From positions 6,054,976-6,118,975 of the forward strand of contig NC_134527.1 in NCBI RefSeq assembly GCF_027942865.1: a DNA stretch of 64,000 nt, written 5' to 3'. A model generated the notes under the pieces. That model searched no databases. It had not been told where the DNA came from and worked only from the letters and a program-made list of their open reading frames with translations. The DNA is from Odontesthes bonariensis (lineage: Eukaryota; Chordata; Actinopteri; Atheriniformes; Atherinopsidae). The first letter of the stretch is position 1, and every line of letters begins with the position of its first letter. Shown in pieces: positions 24,909 through 37,000 of this stretch. The translations under genes and the position numbers were made by a program.

Positions 24909-25320
24909 TCAGCCGCACGCGCCGCCGGTTTGCGCACAAACGAGCTGACACCGAGCAAGGTTTATGCGGGATCGGAGGGGATCGATGGTGACGATGAAAA
25001 TGAAGAGGAGGAAGAGGAAGAGGAAGATGAGAGCCTCGTGCCCAAGTTGCCCTGTGTCCACTCCAACTTCAGGCACTCAAGTCGCGAGACACAGCGACCG
25101 TTGGCGCTACCCATGGCAACAGAGCATCCTTTTAGCGAAAAACGGTCATTATTTCCTCCTCTTTTTCTTCTTTTCCCTCCCTCGGAGACAACAGACGGGA
25201 GTCACGGAACAGCAGCACAGAGGGGACATTGGAGGATGTTGCCGTAGCGACGCGACCGTTGCTAAGGGAATGATGTCATCGTGCTCTTTACCAATAAAAA
25301 GATTACGCACGTATGTGCCC
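24909..25320 (-). promoter_or_regulatory. CpG-rich promoter with two RFX X-box-like sites
   Basis: The region upstream of ATG 24908 is CpG-rich. It contains GCTACCCATGGCAAC at 25106-25120, close to the RFX consensus GTTRCC-ATGGYAAC with one extra spacer base. GTTGCCGTAGCGAC at 25238-25251 keeps the left half well. A (GAGGAA)n run lies at 25000-25030. X-boxes of this kind are typical of ciliary and RFX-controlled genes. Whether they serve the minus-strand gene is inference. Confidence 0.45.
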
Positions 25321-26492
25321 TTACGGATAATGGCTTTTGGGCAGCCATTCACACACTAACACAGGAAGCGCCCATGGACCCAGAGGCTGAATCTGGTCTA
25401 AAGAAGTGAAGACGATGCGCAGCTGATCCACCCAGAACCAATACACAGCCACAGCTGTTATTTCTCATACACTTATCAATAAAAAAGACTGGTCACTTGT
25501 CAGTTTAGCAATATATTTCTAACATAAAAGTAAAATCGGGATCAAGCACTTCGATTTGAGTGTGAAAATTAAGGTCAACAGCAGTGATTCAACCAACTTT
25601 ATTTATCATGAGAGCATAATCAAACAGGCTGAAGTTAACATATCAAGAACAGTACATCAGCCCATCTTTAATTTCTCATCGTGTTGTGTCACCTGTCTGT
25701 TTACAGTCATCATTTTCTTCCTCCTTTCTCTTATAAAAGGACCACTTCACAAGTTTTCATTTAGCTGAAGGAGTTTGGTGACTCCAGATCCATCAGTTCA
25801 TGAGTAATGCCAAACTTAAATGAACATCATCATCAATTATTAAAGAAACAAGAAAGAAACAGCTTTACTGTTGATTGAATGTTATGTTCTTCCCTTAAAA
25901 TCTTTAATGGAGGATTATATCAAAGATGTGTTATTATCGAACACTGAACTGGGTTGTTACAGGGTAACAAATCATGGCGTCATCATTACCTCTCCATACA
26001 TCCCCGTGGCAACTGCTCATTATTGCCTTATTTGGAAAGTGTAACCAACTCCTGTGGCTTTCAAACTATACTGTATTATTGATTACTTATTATCGAAGTT
26101 TATTTTTCTAAGAGCTGACAAAGCTCAGAAGATATTACTCTATGCTACCTTTTCTACATAGTGAGTGGTATCCCCATAATCCCCATCATTATTAAATCTG
26201 TTTAGATGTGTAAAATAGGAGGCGTGCGCCTTTAAGCCATATAAAAGAAGCCCCACCAACTCAATTCTCATAAAGGTTTCCACTCTTTTCTTAAAACCAC
26301 TGGAACTTCCTGGGTTCCATACTTTCCTGCAACCATTTATAACCACCACTGTGCCGGCCCAGCTCATGGCAAACCATGAAATAGTGTCAAACTATAAAAC
26401 TTTCCGCAACAGTTATACTTTTTGTGCCACCGAGTACGACTTTCAGAGTTATACGTTTCAGCTGGATGTCAGGTTTTTGTGTTCGTTTAACA
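25321..26492. other. Intergenic, nothing recognised
   Basis: This is AT-rich DNA with no exon-like frames and no recognised repeats. Confidence 0.4.
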
Positions 26493-26960
26493 CAGAGGTC
26501 TTCAACAGGGGGTCCGCGGAGGTACAGCAGGGGGGGTCGCGAAATCTTTGGTTGATAGACGATTTTTAATTATTTTTTTTTTTTAAACAGTTTTTTCTCA
26601 CAAATTGTGTGCAAACGTGTGCCATTCACAGATGGTTTGAGGATTCACTGTCCCATCTACATGCATGTTTAAAGTTAAAATCTGTGGATTATTTGAATAG
26701 CTCAGTGTTGTATGCAAGATGTTTGTTTATAAATGGCAGTGGCACGGCCACCCTGTACCTTGCACATGTTTAAAATAAAAACATGAATATATTAACCTGT
26801 GTATTATTTGAATTGCTTAGTATTGAATGTACAATAACAGAGTAGATATGTTTATACACGGCACTAGGCCCCGATAAATATAAAACATAGCAGGGGGGTC
26901 CCTGCTCCAACTCTCCATCAGTTTGGGGGTCCCTGGCCTGAAAAACGTTGAAGACCCCTG
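26493..26960. mobile_element. Non-autonomous hAT element with 8-bp target duplication
   Basis: 468 bp flanked by perfect 8-bp direct repeats GTTTAACA (26485-26492 and 26961-26968). The ends are inverted: CAGAGGTCTTCAAC at left and GTTGAAGACCCCTG at right. Sub-terminal GGGGGTCC boxes occur at both ends. There is no transposase; the 128-codon minus frame that overlaps it (26770-27156) is not credible. Confidence 0.88.
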
Positions 26961-26968
26961 GTTTAACA

Positions 26969-27870
26969 CAAAGGAGCGGAACTCTGCAGTCGGAAATCCA
27001 GGAAAAGGAAATTTTGTTGTGAAACAGACAACAAAGTGTCTGTTTTAAAGTAGGCCGCAGTGTTCTCCTAACCTTAACCACGCACTTTCTCACGCGTAAT
27101 CTTAACCAGCGACTGAAAGCACAAGATAACAGATACTGAATTATGAAATGAGTCAAATTAGAGTGGAAGCTCCATCATTTGTCCTTTGTGTGGTTTTCAC
27201 TGGACAAAAACCTCGTTAAGCTAGCATTCCAACACCATCAGTGGCTTGATGTTCAAGAGGAAAGCCAGAAAAAAACAATAGGAATGCAGTTATTTGTACA
27301 ACCCTAGTCCATGCCATGGTTACCATGGTTTCAGACAGTACTGAAGGAAAACGTGACCAGCAGCAGTCCTTCTTACTGTCTGGGGTCAGAAAGCCTTTCC
27401 TGCTTTACAGAATATTGAACATTCATCAGATTGAACAGTTTCAAAGTGCTCATTTTCCACCACATTAGACTTTGGCAATTGTCTGTGTGGCTTCACCATC
27501 CAACAGATCCGACCTCTAAGTGTGAGCTTTTCTGCCGGTCAAATATGATGCGATGCCTGTTTAGCAACTATTCAGGAAAAAGCAGTGACCAGTGTTCCTC
27601 TGTGTAGTTATTTTTGGACCCAGTGGCTAAAAAAAACTGCGCAAATCTTGTCTGTAGACATCATCTTTCAAGAATATTTCACGTTTTGCTGTGAGACTGA
27701 GCCGACTGTGCCCACGATAGGTTAAAAGTTACTCTAATTTCCATCCACAAACACGTTTCAACTTTCTCCTTCTGACTTCTGTCCGTCCACAGGCTGAGAG
27801 CTGTGACCTTGGGGGGTGCTCCACCAGATTGGAGGCAGATGCATCGATTATCTGTCTGTGGGATTGGGCT
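26969..27870. other. Intergenic DNA downstream of mamdc4
   Basis: I see no exon or recognisable repeat here. The mamdc4 3' UTR should extend into the upper part of this interval. Confidence 0.35.
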
Positions 27871-27876
27871 TGGATT

Positions 27877-27925
27877 GCATGTGTGTGTGTGTGTATTTAT
27901 GTGTGTGTGTGTGTGTGGGTATGTA
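27877..27925 (+). repeat. GT microsatellite
   Basis: Interrupted (GT)n run with ATTTAT and GGGTAT interruptions. Confidence 0.85.
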
Positions 27926-28037
27926 TGCATGTGTGTAGTATGCGTGCGACAGGGTGACACAAGCAGTTCTTCTGCTGTGATATCACCTTAATTCCACAAA
28001 GCCACCTTTAAGTGGCAGGACGACCCTCCTCCGTGTG

Positions 28038-31000
28038 TCAGGCCTCCTCCGTCTCTCTGACCCCCCCAGAGAGCTGCAGGAAAAGACAAAGACAAGATCT
28101 GTCAGCGGAACTTTCATCTTTCCGTACGTACAGTATACTTAGAACAAACTTTAAACTTTTAGGATTCAATACCTTAAAAACCAAAGTGTGCTTAAAGATC
28201 CAATATAAAATATAATCATTCCCTTTTAAATTAAGTCTCAATTAAACGTAAAATGGCTGCTGATAAGGACCATAGCAAGGCAGTCTGTGTTTTTAGTGGC
28301 TTTTATCTAATTGACTAAAAAAAAATAATAATCATTTGAACATTTTTACATACAGCAGATGAAAACAGCCGGTTTTAATGAGAATCATGGAATAATTTCC
28401 TCTGTTTGTCCTCCTGTTGATTGTGTGAGGAATGTTTGGTGTTGTGTAGCCTACTTTCTGCCCTCTTGTGGTCAAAGATAAGACATCTACATTTCTTTTC
28501 TCATGTGTCTATGCATGAAATCTGCACGATATTTTTTAATTTATCTGGACTGTTGCTTGTTTTTAAATTCATTTAAATTATTTTATTTGTTTCTCTTTAT
28601 ATTCTTTTATGTATTTTTAATGCTTCTTCCACTCCCTGCTGCAATGCTTTTATTTTATGTGAAGCACTTTGAATTGTTTTGTACATGAAATGTGCTATAC
28701 AAATAAATTTGATTTGATTTGATCTTTGCTTTGTAACTTTATCAACTTTTCCAAACGATAAACACCAAGCTCATGCAGGACTCAGAATACTTTCTCCATA
28801 TCGAGTTAAACTAAATCTAAAAGTATTGTGCTGTAAACTTACAGAAACATTATTGAACCCAGCTTCCATTGGACGGTTCTCTACTGGAGGAATCACCACA
28901 CGGTCCACCTGAAACGCACATATGAAGGATTCTTAATTGGACAGCCAAAGGTGATACGCAACTGTGTGTAGTTAGGTGTTGTTGAAAGTTTAGATACCAG
29001 GCGAACTCACTGTGAGGTCCGATTCAAAAATCTCATTTGTGAATCCTTCACCGTCTGAGGAAGATGGCGCAGCGTTAAATCTCTGACGTGTTCGCAGGTA
29101 GAAGATCAGGAGGGCGATCAACGTGCCGATCAGCAGCAGGATCACAATCACAGCTGCTGCGATCCCTCCTGCGTCGCCTCCTTTCTGTGAGGCTACAGAA
29201 GAGATGGAAAACATTCAGAGGTTTAAAGCTTACTGGAGACTGTGCTGAAGATGTCATTTTCAGTGTGAAAATGAAATTCTTAAAAGTATTCAACACTGAT
29301 TGCTATTAAGCCAAAAAAGAGGAGTGTCGGGGCAGTTGTGTGAAATAGAGAATACACCCCTCTTTCAGGTTTTGTGATAGAATGAACACAACCTCAGAGG
29401 AACAATGACATGTTCCTCTGTGTCATTATTTATTTAACAAAAAGTCAAAAATGCAGAAAGTGATAACACGAAGCCCACTCCGGGATTCATCAGGGTGGAG
29501 AATCGTTTTCTGTATTCTGTACGATGTTCTCTTTTCCACAGCGTCGGTTCAGCTCAGAGAGGTTTGCAGCATTGGTTCATGCACAGCTCTCTGAAGGTCC
29601 CACCACAGCATCTCAGTCAGGCTGAGGTCTGGACTATGACTGGACTATTGCAACACCTTGATTCTTTCCTTCTTCAGATATTCTGTTGTAGATTTGCTCC
29701 TGTGCTTGGGCTCATTTTCCTGTTGATGACCCAGTTTCAGCCCAGTTTAAGCTAAAGGATAGATGGACTCACATTTGACTCTACAGAGTCGACCAGAGGA
29801 GTTCATGGTGGACTTAATGTCTGCAAGGTGTGCAGGTCCTGTGGCTGCGAAACAAGCCCAAATCATCAGCTCTTCACGACCAGGGGTGGAAAGTAACGAA
29901 TTACATTTACTCACGTTACTGTAATTGAGTACTTTTTATGAGTAATTTGTAATTTTCTGAGTAGTTTTTGAAATGTGTAATTTTTACTTTTACTCCAGTT
30001 CATTTTGACCCAAGTACTTTTACTTCGCTACATTTGAAACCCCTCACGTTACTGAGTAAAACAAATATTTATGGTGAAAAATTAAATGCGGGCGGATATT
30101 TAAACAGCTGTCCCGGAACTGAAAGTCAATAGCTGGCTTTCACTTGACGTCACTTCTGTATTCTCTAAGCGCGCGAACCTGGTGGTGGGCAACTGGAGCT
30201 GGGTCCCATTGAAAACACTGTGTTTTGTCTGCCACTTTTTTTGCCCAAAATGCCTCAGTTTTGTGCCGTTTTTGGATGTTGCAATCGGTCTAACCGAGAG
30301 AAGGGAAAGGGTTACTATCGAGTACCTAAGGTAATCGCCCATAGAGGTGAGAAATGGAAAAAACTCACAGAACAACGCCGCAAAAAGTGGATAGCTAACC
30401 TACGTTTACAGGGGCTGAATCTGCAAATGCTCGTGTCTGCGGTGACCACTTCGTCAGAGGTATGCGCGAAATCTAACTGTTTAGTAGTAGTGCAGTAAAG
30501 TATTATGTTGTTAAATGCCAATCAACAGTAATGTAATGCGGGCTACGTTTGGGCTTCGTTTTGAAGGCTGCCCCAGCGTGTTGTTGGCTACTGAGTCAGT
30601 GAACTGGGCTCCGACGTCAGTATTTGGATATTTGGATCTCGGCATTTTATCAAAACATAAACATTTTTTATTGTTATTCCACAATGAAGTCCCGCAGGTC
30701 AGAGGGTTCTGGGGAATTGGAGGGGTACCTTGCCTGTGTGTCGGAGAGCATGGACCTGCTGAACTCCTTCCCAAACATTAAGAAGCTGTCTCTGAAACTC
30801 AACACAGGCCTTCCAGCATCAGCTGCCTGTGAGAGGCTTTTTAGTTCAGCCGGGTTGCTCTTCACAGCAAAGAGAGCAAGACTTACAGCAAAAAACTTCG
30901 AAAATCAGCTGCTGCTGAAATTGAACAAGAGCTTTTCCGGTCTAAAGTTGTAGATTATGGGCAGATTTGTGGGATCCTGTGGGCACTGTATTTTGTATAG

Positions 31001-34000
31001 TGGGATCCTGTGAGCATTTTAGTTTGATTTGTGGTATCATGTGGGCACTTAATTTTGTGTGCATTTAGTTTTTTTAATACTTTGATTGTAGTTTAAATTT
31101 CTTTATTCTTATCATAGTGTTGTCCATTGGACAATAGGACTGAAAAAAAATATTTTATTTATCCCAGAGGGAAATTAAATGTTGATGTAACTCAATTAAA
31201 TCAAGGAGTTATTATAGATGCTGATGGCTGTGGGCAGGAAAGATTTCCTGTAGCGGTCCGTTTTGCATCTAAACTGAAGAAGCCTTTGACTGAAGAGACT
31301 CTGTTTTCCGATAACAGTCTCATGGAGAGGATGTTCAGGGTTGTCCATAATTATGGTACAAGTTGTGACTGTCCTTGTGAGGAAGTATGTTCCTGAGCCC
31401 AGTTGATCTTTTGCAAGTGTGGATGTGCACTTTAATACACCTCGAAATAGATTAAAACAACTTGTACTGAATTTGATTCATGACTCATCCTTTTTTGCAT
31501 TAAGAAACTGAAAGTATTTAAGTAACTTTTACTCAAATTACATTTTAAATGAAGTAATTTTGTACTTTTACTCAAGTAAATTTTGAGATGGGTAATTTTA
31601 CTTTTACTCTGAGTAGAATTTAGGCAAAGTAAAGATACTTTTACTTAATTAAAATTTTTCAATACTCTTTCCACCTCTGCTGCTGAGCTGCAGTCGAGCC
31701 GGCCGTCTCCTTAAAGGACGCGGGCTGATATGAAAGTTATCTATAGCGCTGTATAAAACTTATATATTATTATCTCTACAAGACAAACAAACTGCGAACA
31801 CATAAAACACATATAAACAGGGGCGGACTGGGATGAAAAAGTGGCCTCGAAAACCATCGGTAAATGAACTCATCTCGAGAAAACCATAAAAAAAAGTTTT
31901 TACATACCACGGCCGCTCTGGGCTTCCGTAATATTCAGAGTAGAATTTGAGACTTCAGTTCTTACTTAAATCTGTGGCTTCCTTAGCGCAGTTGATGCCG
32001 ATCGTGTATTCAATGTCATCCAGAGCTACAACACCTGACGTTCCTTTGATTCCTTCAAACACAATCTGTTCACAGCAAACACGAGACGACAGCACAGACA
32101 GCAGTTGTGACATTTGTGTCTGAACACGCATGCACTAATACATCCAGATGACTGCACAGCATGGACGAGACGCAGAAATCAAACAGAGTCAACGAGGTTC
32201 AGTGTTTTGTCCGACCTGGTACTCCTCAGTCGATGTGATGTTGACATCGAAGCGTCTCCACGGAGCCCGCAGCTCGCTCACGTCCAGCAGCTGATGGAGA
32301 CGACCTCCCGAGAGTCTCCACACCTTCAGCTGACTGTCGGCTGCATTGTGGAGAAAAAACACGACGCGTCTCACACACAGGCGAGCCACACACTTGAAGT
32401 CGATTTTCAACATTCATTCTGTTCTTAACTCCCTCCGTTGGCTTCCTGTCCTTTATAGAACTGATTTTAAACTTTTAATGTTTGTTTTTAAAGCTCTTAA
32501 CAGCCTCGCCCCATCATATTTATCTGAGCTTTTAACAGTCCGCAATCCTGGTAGAGCTCTGAGGTCAACAAATTGATTTTTGCTGGAAGTGCCCAGGTCA
32601 GAATACAAACCCTGGGGTGAGCGAGCCTTTTCCCAAAGCTGCCCCCAGGCTCTGGAATAAGCCCCCCGTCCAGCTGCATCTTGTTTCTGACCTGGGCCTC
32701 TTCAAATCTAAGCTAAAAACCTACTTATTTAGGATTGCTTTTAATACCCAGTAGTATAATGACACTTTTATCTTATTTGATTTTGTTGTATTTTATTGCT
32801 TTCACTGTTCTTTTATTGTTTTTATTTGTTTTTACTTATTCTTCTCTTTATTTATTACCTGCTATAAAGCACTTTGGTACACCGTAAGGATCGTCTGTAA
32901 AGGGCTGTATAAATAAAGTACATTTACATTTACATTTACATTCTTACACGAGTCGGGTTTGTAGGCCCAGAATCTCAGACAGGTGCCTTTAGTCGGAGGC
33001 AGGTGAGGGCTCAATAGCTGAGCATTTTCATTGGCTGCCGTCCTATTGCTGCTTGGAAAGAAGAGGAAGTGGCCTGAGGGGAAAAAAGAAAAGGAATGCA
33101 CTCATTTAACCTGAAGCCCAAAAAAAAAAAAACAATCCCTGTTGCTGCTTGTTCGCTGGCTCACCTTTTTCTGTGCCCAGAGTATGGTCTCCAGCCGGGG
33201 TGGGGTAATGCCGCTCTTCTTCCTGACTTGTCCGCTCCCAGTCCAGTTTGTCTACATTAGCGTTCTGAGTGTTGGTCCAACTGCACATCCCTCTCTCCAG
33301 GCTGCACTTGGAGTCTTAGATTGTTAACACAACGAAAATGGATAAAAACATAAAGTAAACGCATCTGTATGTTGTTGTCAAGCTCTACTGGTACAGCTTT
33401 GCTTCATATACAAACCACTGAATAATGTCTCTAAATATGGCTTTCTGTGTAATTCGTTCATTGGACCAGTAACTGACATTTCAGTGTTGCATTGCATTGC
33501 ATTGTGTTCACACCATGCTTTTATATTTATACTCAAAACCAGTGCAATAAAATGAGAGTGGGTAAAACACTAAGACCCATATTTCAACATTTAACCTCAC
33601 ATCCCCAAAACAAGGACAATTCCCACTACACTTTCCATAATGCCACTCAGTATAGTTTTATCCTCGGCCATCTATGTGGTGCAAATGTCAATATTTCCAA
33701 ATCTCACTGACCTGTAACAAAGGCTGTGTTCGAAATCGCACACTTCTCATACTACTCATACTAACTTTTTGAGTTAGTATGCGAGTTTGAGTAAGCAAGA
33801 AGTTCCCGGATGCATACTAGATTCTCCGAAATGTTGGGTATGCATCATGAGGTTACTACTCACACTCAAACTACCCAAGATGCAACGTAACGTGACCTCG
33901 CCGATCGTCATTTCCTGTCAAAACGGCAGTTTCAAGCTAGCTACAACGAGGGTAGGTTCACTTCCTGTTTTCAAAACAAAAGCACCAATTGTATCCTAAT

Positions 34001-37000
34001 GGCTTTCTCTATGATAAAAGGCAACGGATATTTTATTTTGTGAAAATAACTGGAAGTGCGTTGCTCACTGCGGCTAGCTTTAGTAGCGCCGAATTAGTCG
34101 GAACAAAATTGTAAATAGCCGGTATTTTGTCAGATTTTCAACACGTTGGGGATCTAAACGACTACTTTCTCGCCTGAAAATGTTTCAAATGTTGCTAAAC
34201 TTTACAGAGTTTAGAGCTTAAGCGAAATCAGCTTCAGGCCGGCCGATTTCGGCTCGGGCAGGAGCGAAATGCATTGTGGTTAAACGCTCTGCATACTGTC
34301 TGATCGATGAGTATATAGTATGTAGTATGCGGTTTAGAACACAGCCAAAGAGTTTGTTTTTGTATCAGATGAATCTGAACGCTGATTTAAAGCTCTGATT
34401 TGCCTCTTCTTCATTTTCATGATCCAGGTGAACACAAACCTTGATCTTCACACGCGTGAGCCGAGAGAAAGATGTCATCGACTGCAACGTGAGAGTCTTT
34501 GCCTCTGGCTCCGACCACCTCAAACTCCAACTGTAGAGCAATAATCCACTCTGATCAGCTTCAGTAACAAACATGAGATCCTTCACATGAAGGTTCCCAC
34601 ATCAAAGTTGCTTTTACACTAATTCTCCTGAGGAGTCTGTGGATTGTGATGATATCTGGGTTACATGCAAGTCTGCTTGTGTCAGTAAGTCCATCTCTAT
34701 ACACAGGAAACTAAAATATAATTCACTTTTTCATATCTCATCAGAGCTTATGTAACAGTTTAATGAAAGCAGATTTATGAAGAAAAAGCGTAATGATCCC
34801 CTATTTGTTTTCATAAACGGCCACACGTCTAGTCCATAATTGTTCCAGCTGTGCTCCTCAGCCTCCGCATTGTACCTGCCAGTCCACAAGGCCACTCGAG
34901 ATGTTGCCGTTGCCATGGCGCCAGACATTTCCTTGATTCAAACTGTCAGAGAAGATCTCCACCCGCTCTCCCTTCACAGGCTTCATAAACACAGTAAGAG
35001 CACCTGTAAAGTACACAGAAAGGCAGCTTAGATTGTCCTATAGTCGTGTGAAAGAGAAAGCACACCCTCTGCGTTATAAGGCATGTATAATAAAAGTATT
35101 TTGGTTATTTACAAGCTTAAAGTCGGATAAATACAGCCAATGAACTCCTGTGTACATCAGTGTATTCTTGTTTCAGATGTGATATGTGTTGAAAGAGGGT
35201 GTACTTTCTTTTTTTACATGAATTTGGTGTTCTGTTTGTGTTTTGGTGCCGCACCAGGGTTCTCTCCTCCCATATGATACCAGAAATGCAGACACTCTGT
35301 TTTGGCGATTCCTTGGCGAATAGGGGAGGTGAGGACTGAGCTGGCACCGGCGGGGAGGATGGTGGCTCCGGTGTTAACCATCATGTAGAAACCTGAACAC
35401 AGACCACACAAATATGATCAAATATGATCCTCTACCAGTTCGCCTGCATGCATCAAATATTACTTTTATCTCTGACCCATTTCAGTCTCCAGAGTGTGGT
35501 CAGTTTTAGGTCCAGTGGCCGTGCTGCTGTGTCCGCTGCGGTGGAGCCAGTCGACTTTCCCATAGCTGCTGTACCCACACTGTTGGCTCTCAAAGGAACA
35601 CATCCTTGGTATGGAACAGGGACCATCCAATAACGTCACGTCATCGATAGCCACCCGCCCGTCAAAACCCGAGCGAACTGCTTCAAACATCAGCTGTTGG
35701 TAGGTTAGAGTTTGGACAAGGTGACTTGAAAAGGACTATAAAAATATTCTTCACTATTTTTTGCTACTACAGGCTAAAGACTTTTAGGCAGTGATTTATC
35801 TGTTTTACCACATGGGGGCAGAGTTTCTCCAAGAAGTTAAAGGGATAGTTTGCCTCTTTTGACATGTCACGAAGGGAAAGAAAATAGGGCCAAGCGATTG
35901 TGAGGTCTGACTTTTTTTGGTGAACGATTTTGTGATGCAAATGTATTACTCTTTTGAACGCATATTGTTTTGAGAAGCAAAGCGCTTTATTTTTTAAGCC
36001 CCAGCCAACTAGCCGGACTACTTTCGTCAACACCAAAACGAGGCTGGAACTCGGCTCACAGGACGCAGCGGGGGGTAAGAAAATGTTCATAAATGATGTT
36101 GCTAATATGGGATGTCATACAGCTTCATGTCAAAAGAGGCGAACTGTCCCTTTAATATATATTGTCATAACATCTCCCTCTTCATAGTAATAACTTTGGT
36201 TACCTGAAACCTTGTGAGCTGGTGGGGTACCGGGCAGTGTGCTTCATGCCACACGTTGCCATGAGCTCCACTGCGGGTCCACAGGACGAGCTCATAACCA
36301 TTGTTATCAGTCAACTTCACATTCAGGGCGCCTGCATGGGATCAGGAGGCAGAAGACGAGAAGAGAACCCATGTGAAAAGATACAGAAGTCAGTCAAATT
36401 CTATCAGGTAAAGAAACAACGACATGGGCATTTTTAACCACTTTGGTCAGCGTGTGATCACCTGTGTTTGGCCCATAAAGTTTGTAGAAGAAGGTCAGGC
36501 AGCGATCTGATTGGCCCGGCGACAGAGGAAACGATATCAAGCGTCCAAATGCACCACGCAGAGAGGGACTCCACATGTCCACAGCAAGGCTTCTGCCTGG
36601 GCATCAGCACAGAGATAGGGCAGGAACTTTTAGTACATTTCCACAGCAATGTCACTGACACAAGTCTCGCGTTAAAACTAAATAAAATGGTTCCAGTGAG
36701 TTTTTGGACTAAATATTAAAATTAGGATTGTTTTTAAATTCTTAATATTCACCATAAAAATGGAATTCTCTTTTGCAGGAATAACCACTGCCGGGATGAA
36801 TAAGTTATGATCAATAAAAACAATATAAACAGCTATTCTTATGTTAGCTTTGACTTTATATGGTTCGTCATCTGGTATCCTCAATACAAGAGTGCCTTTT
36901 AAATGTGGTGAGAGGTCTGCTAACATTAAAATGTTCGACTGTGACCGTTATTTTTAAATGTGTCTGAAATGGAAAGCAATCAACTAAATAAAGGTGACAG

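Larger units (their letters stand above)
29881..31679 (+). mobile_element. hAT-type transposon with THAP and hAT-C fragments
   Basis: Ends are inverted: CAGGGGTGGAAAGTAACG at left and ACTCTTTCCACCTCTG at right, with long AT-rich sub-terminal inverted regions rich in AAGTACTTTTACT words. Inside on the plus strand are a THAP-like zinc-binding domain (30250-30460) and a hAT C-terminal dimerisation domain (30624-30953), with the middle of the transposase missing. Flanking 8-mers (TTCACGAC and CTGCTGAG) do not match, so the termini may have been altered after insertion. It is an internally deleted, non-autonomous copy in a mamdc4 intron. Confidence 0.75.

Noticed and set aside
24861-25359. Two overlapping plus-strand ORFs of 128 and 131 codons
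   Set aside because: They run through the CpG-rich promoter and a (GAGGAA)n tract in two frames at once; composition explains them.
26770-27156. 128-codon minus-strand ORF
   Set aside because: It overlaps the right part of the hAT MITE, with no family resemblance or splice context.
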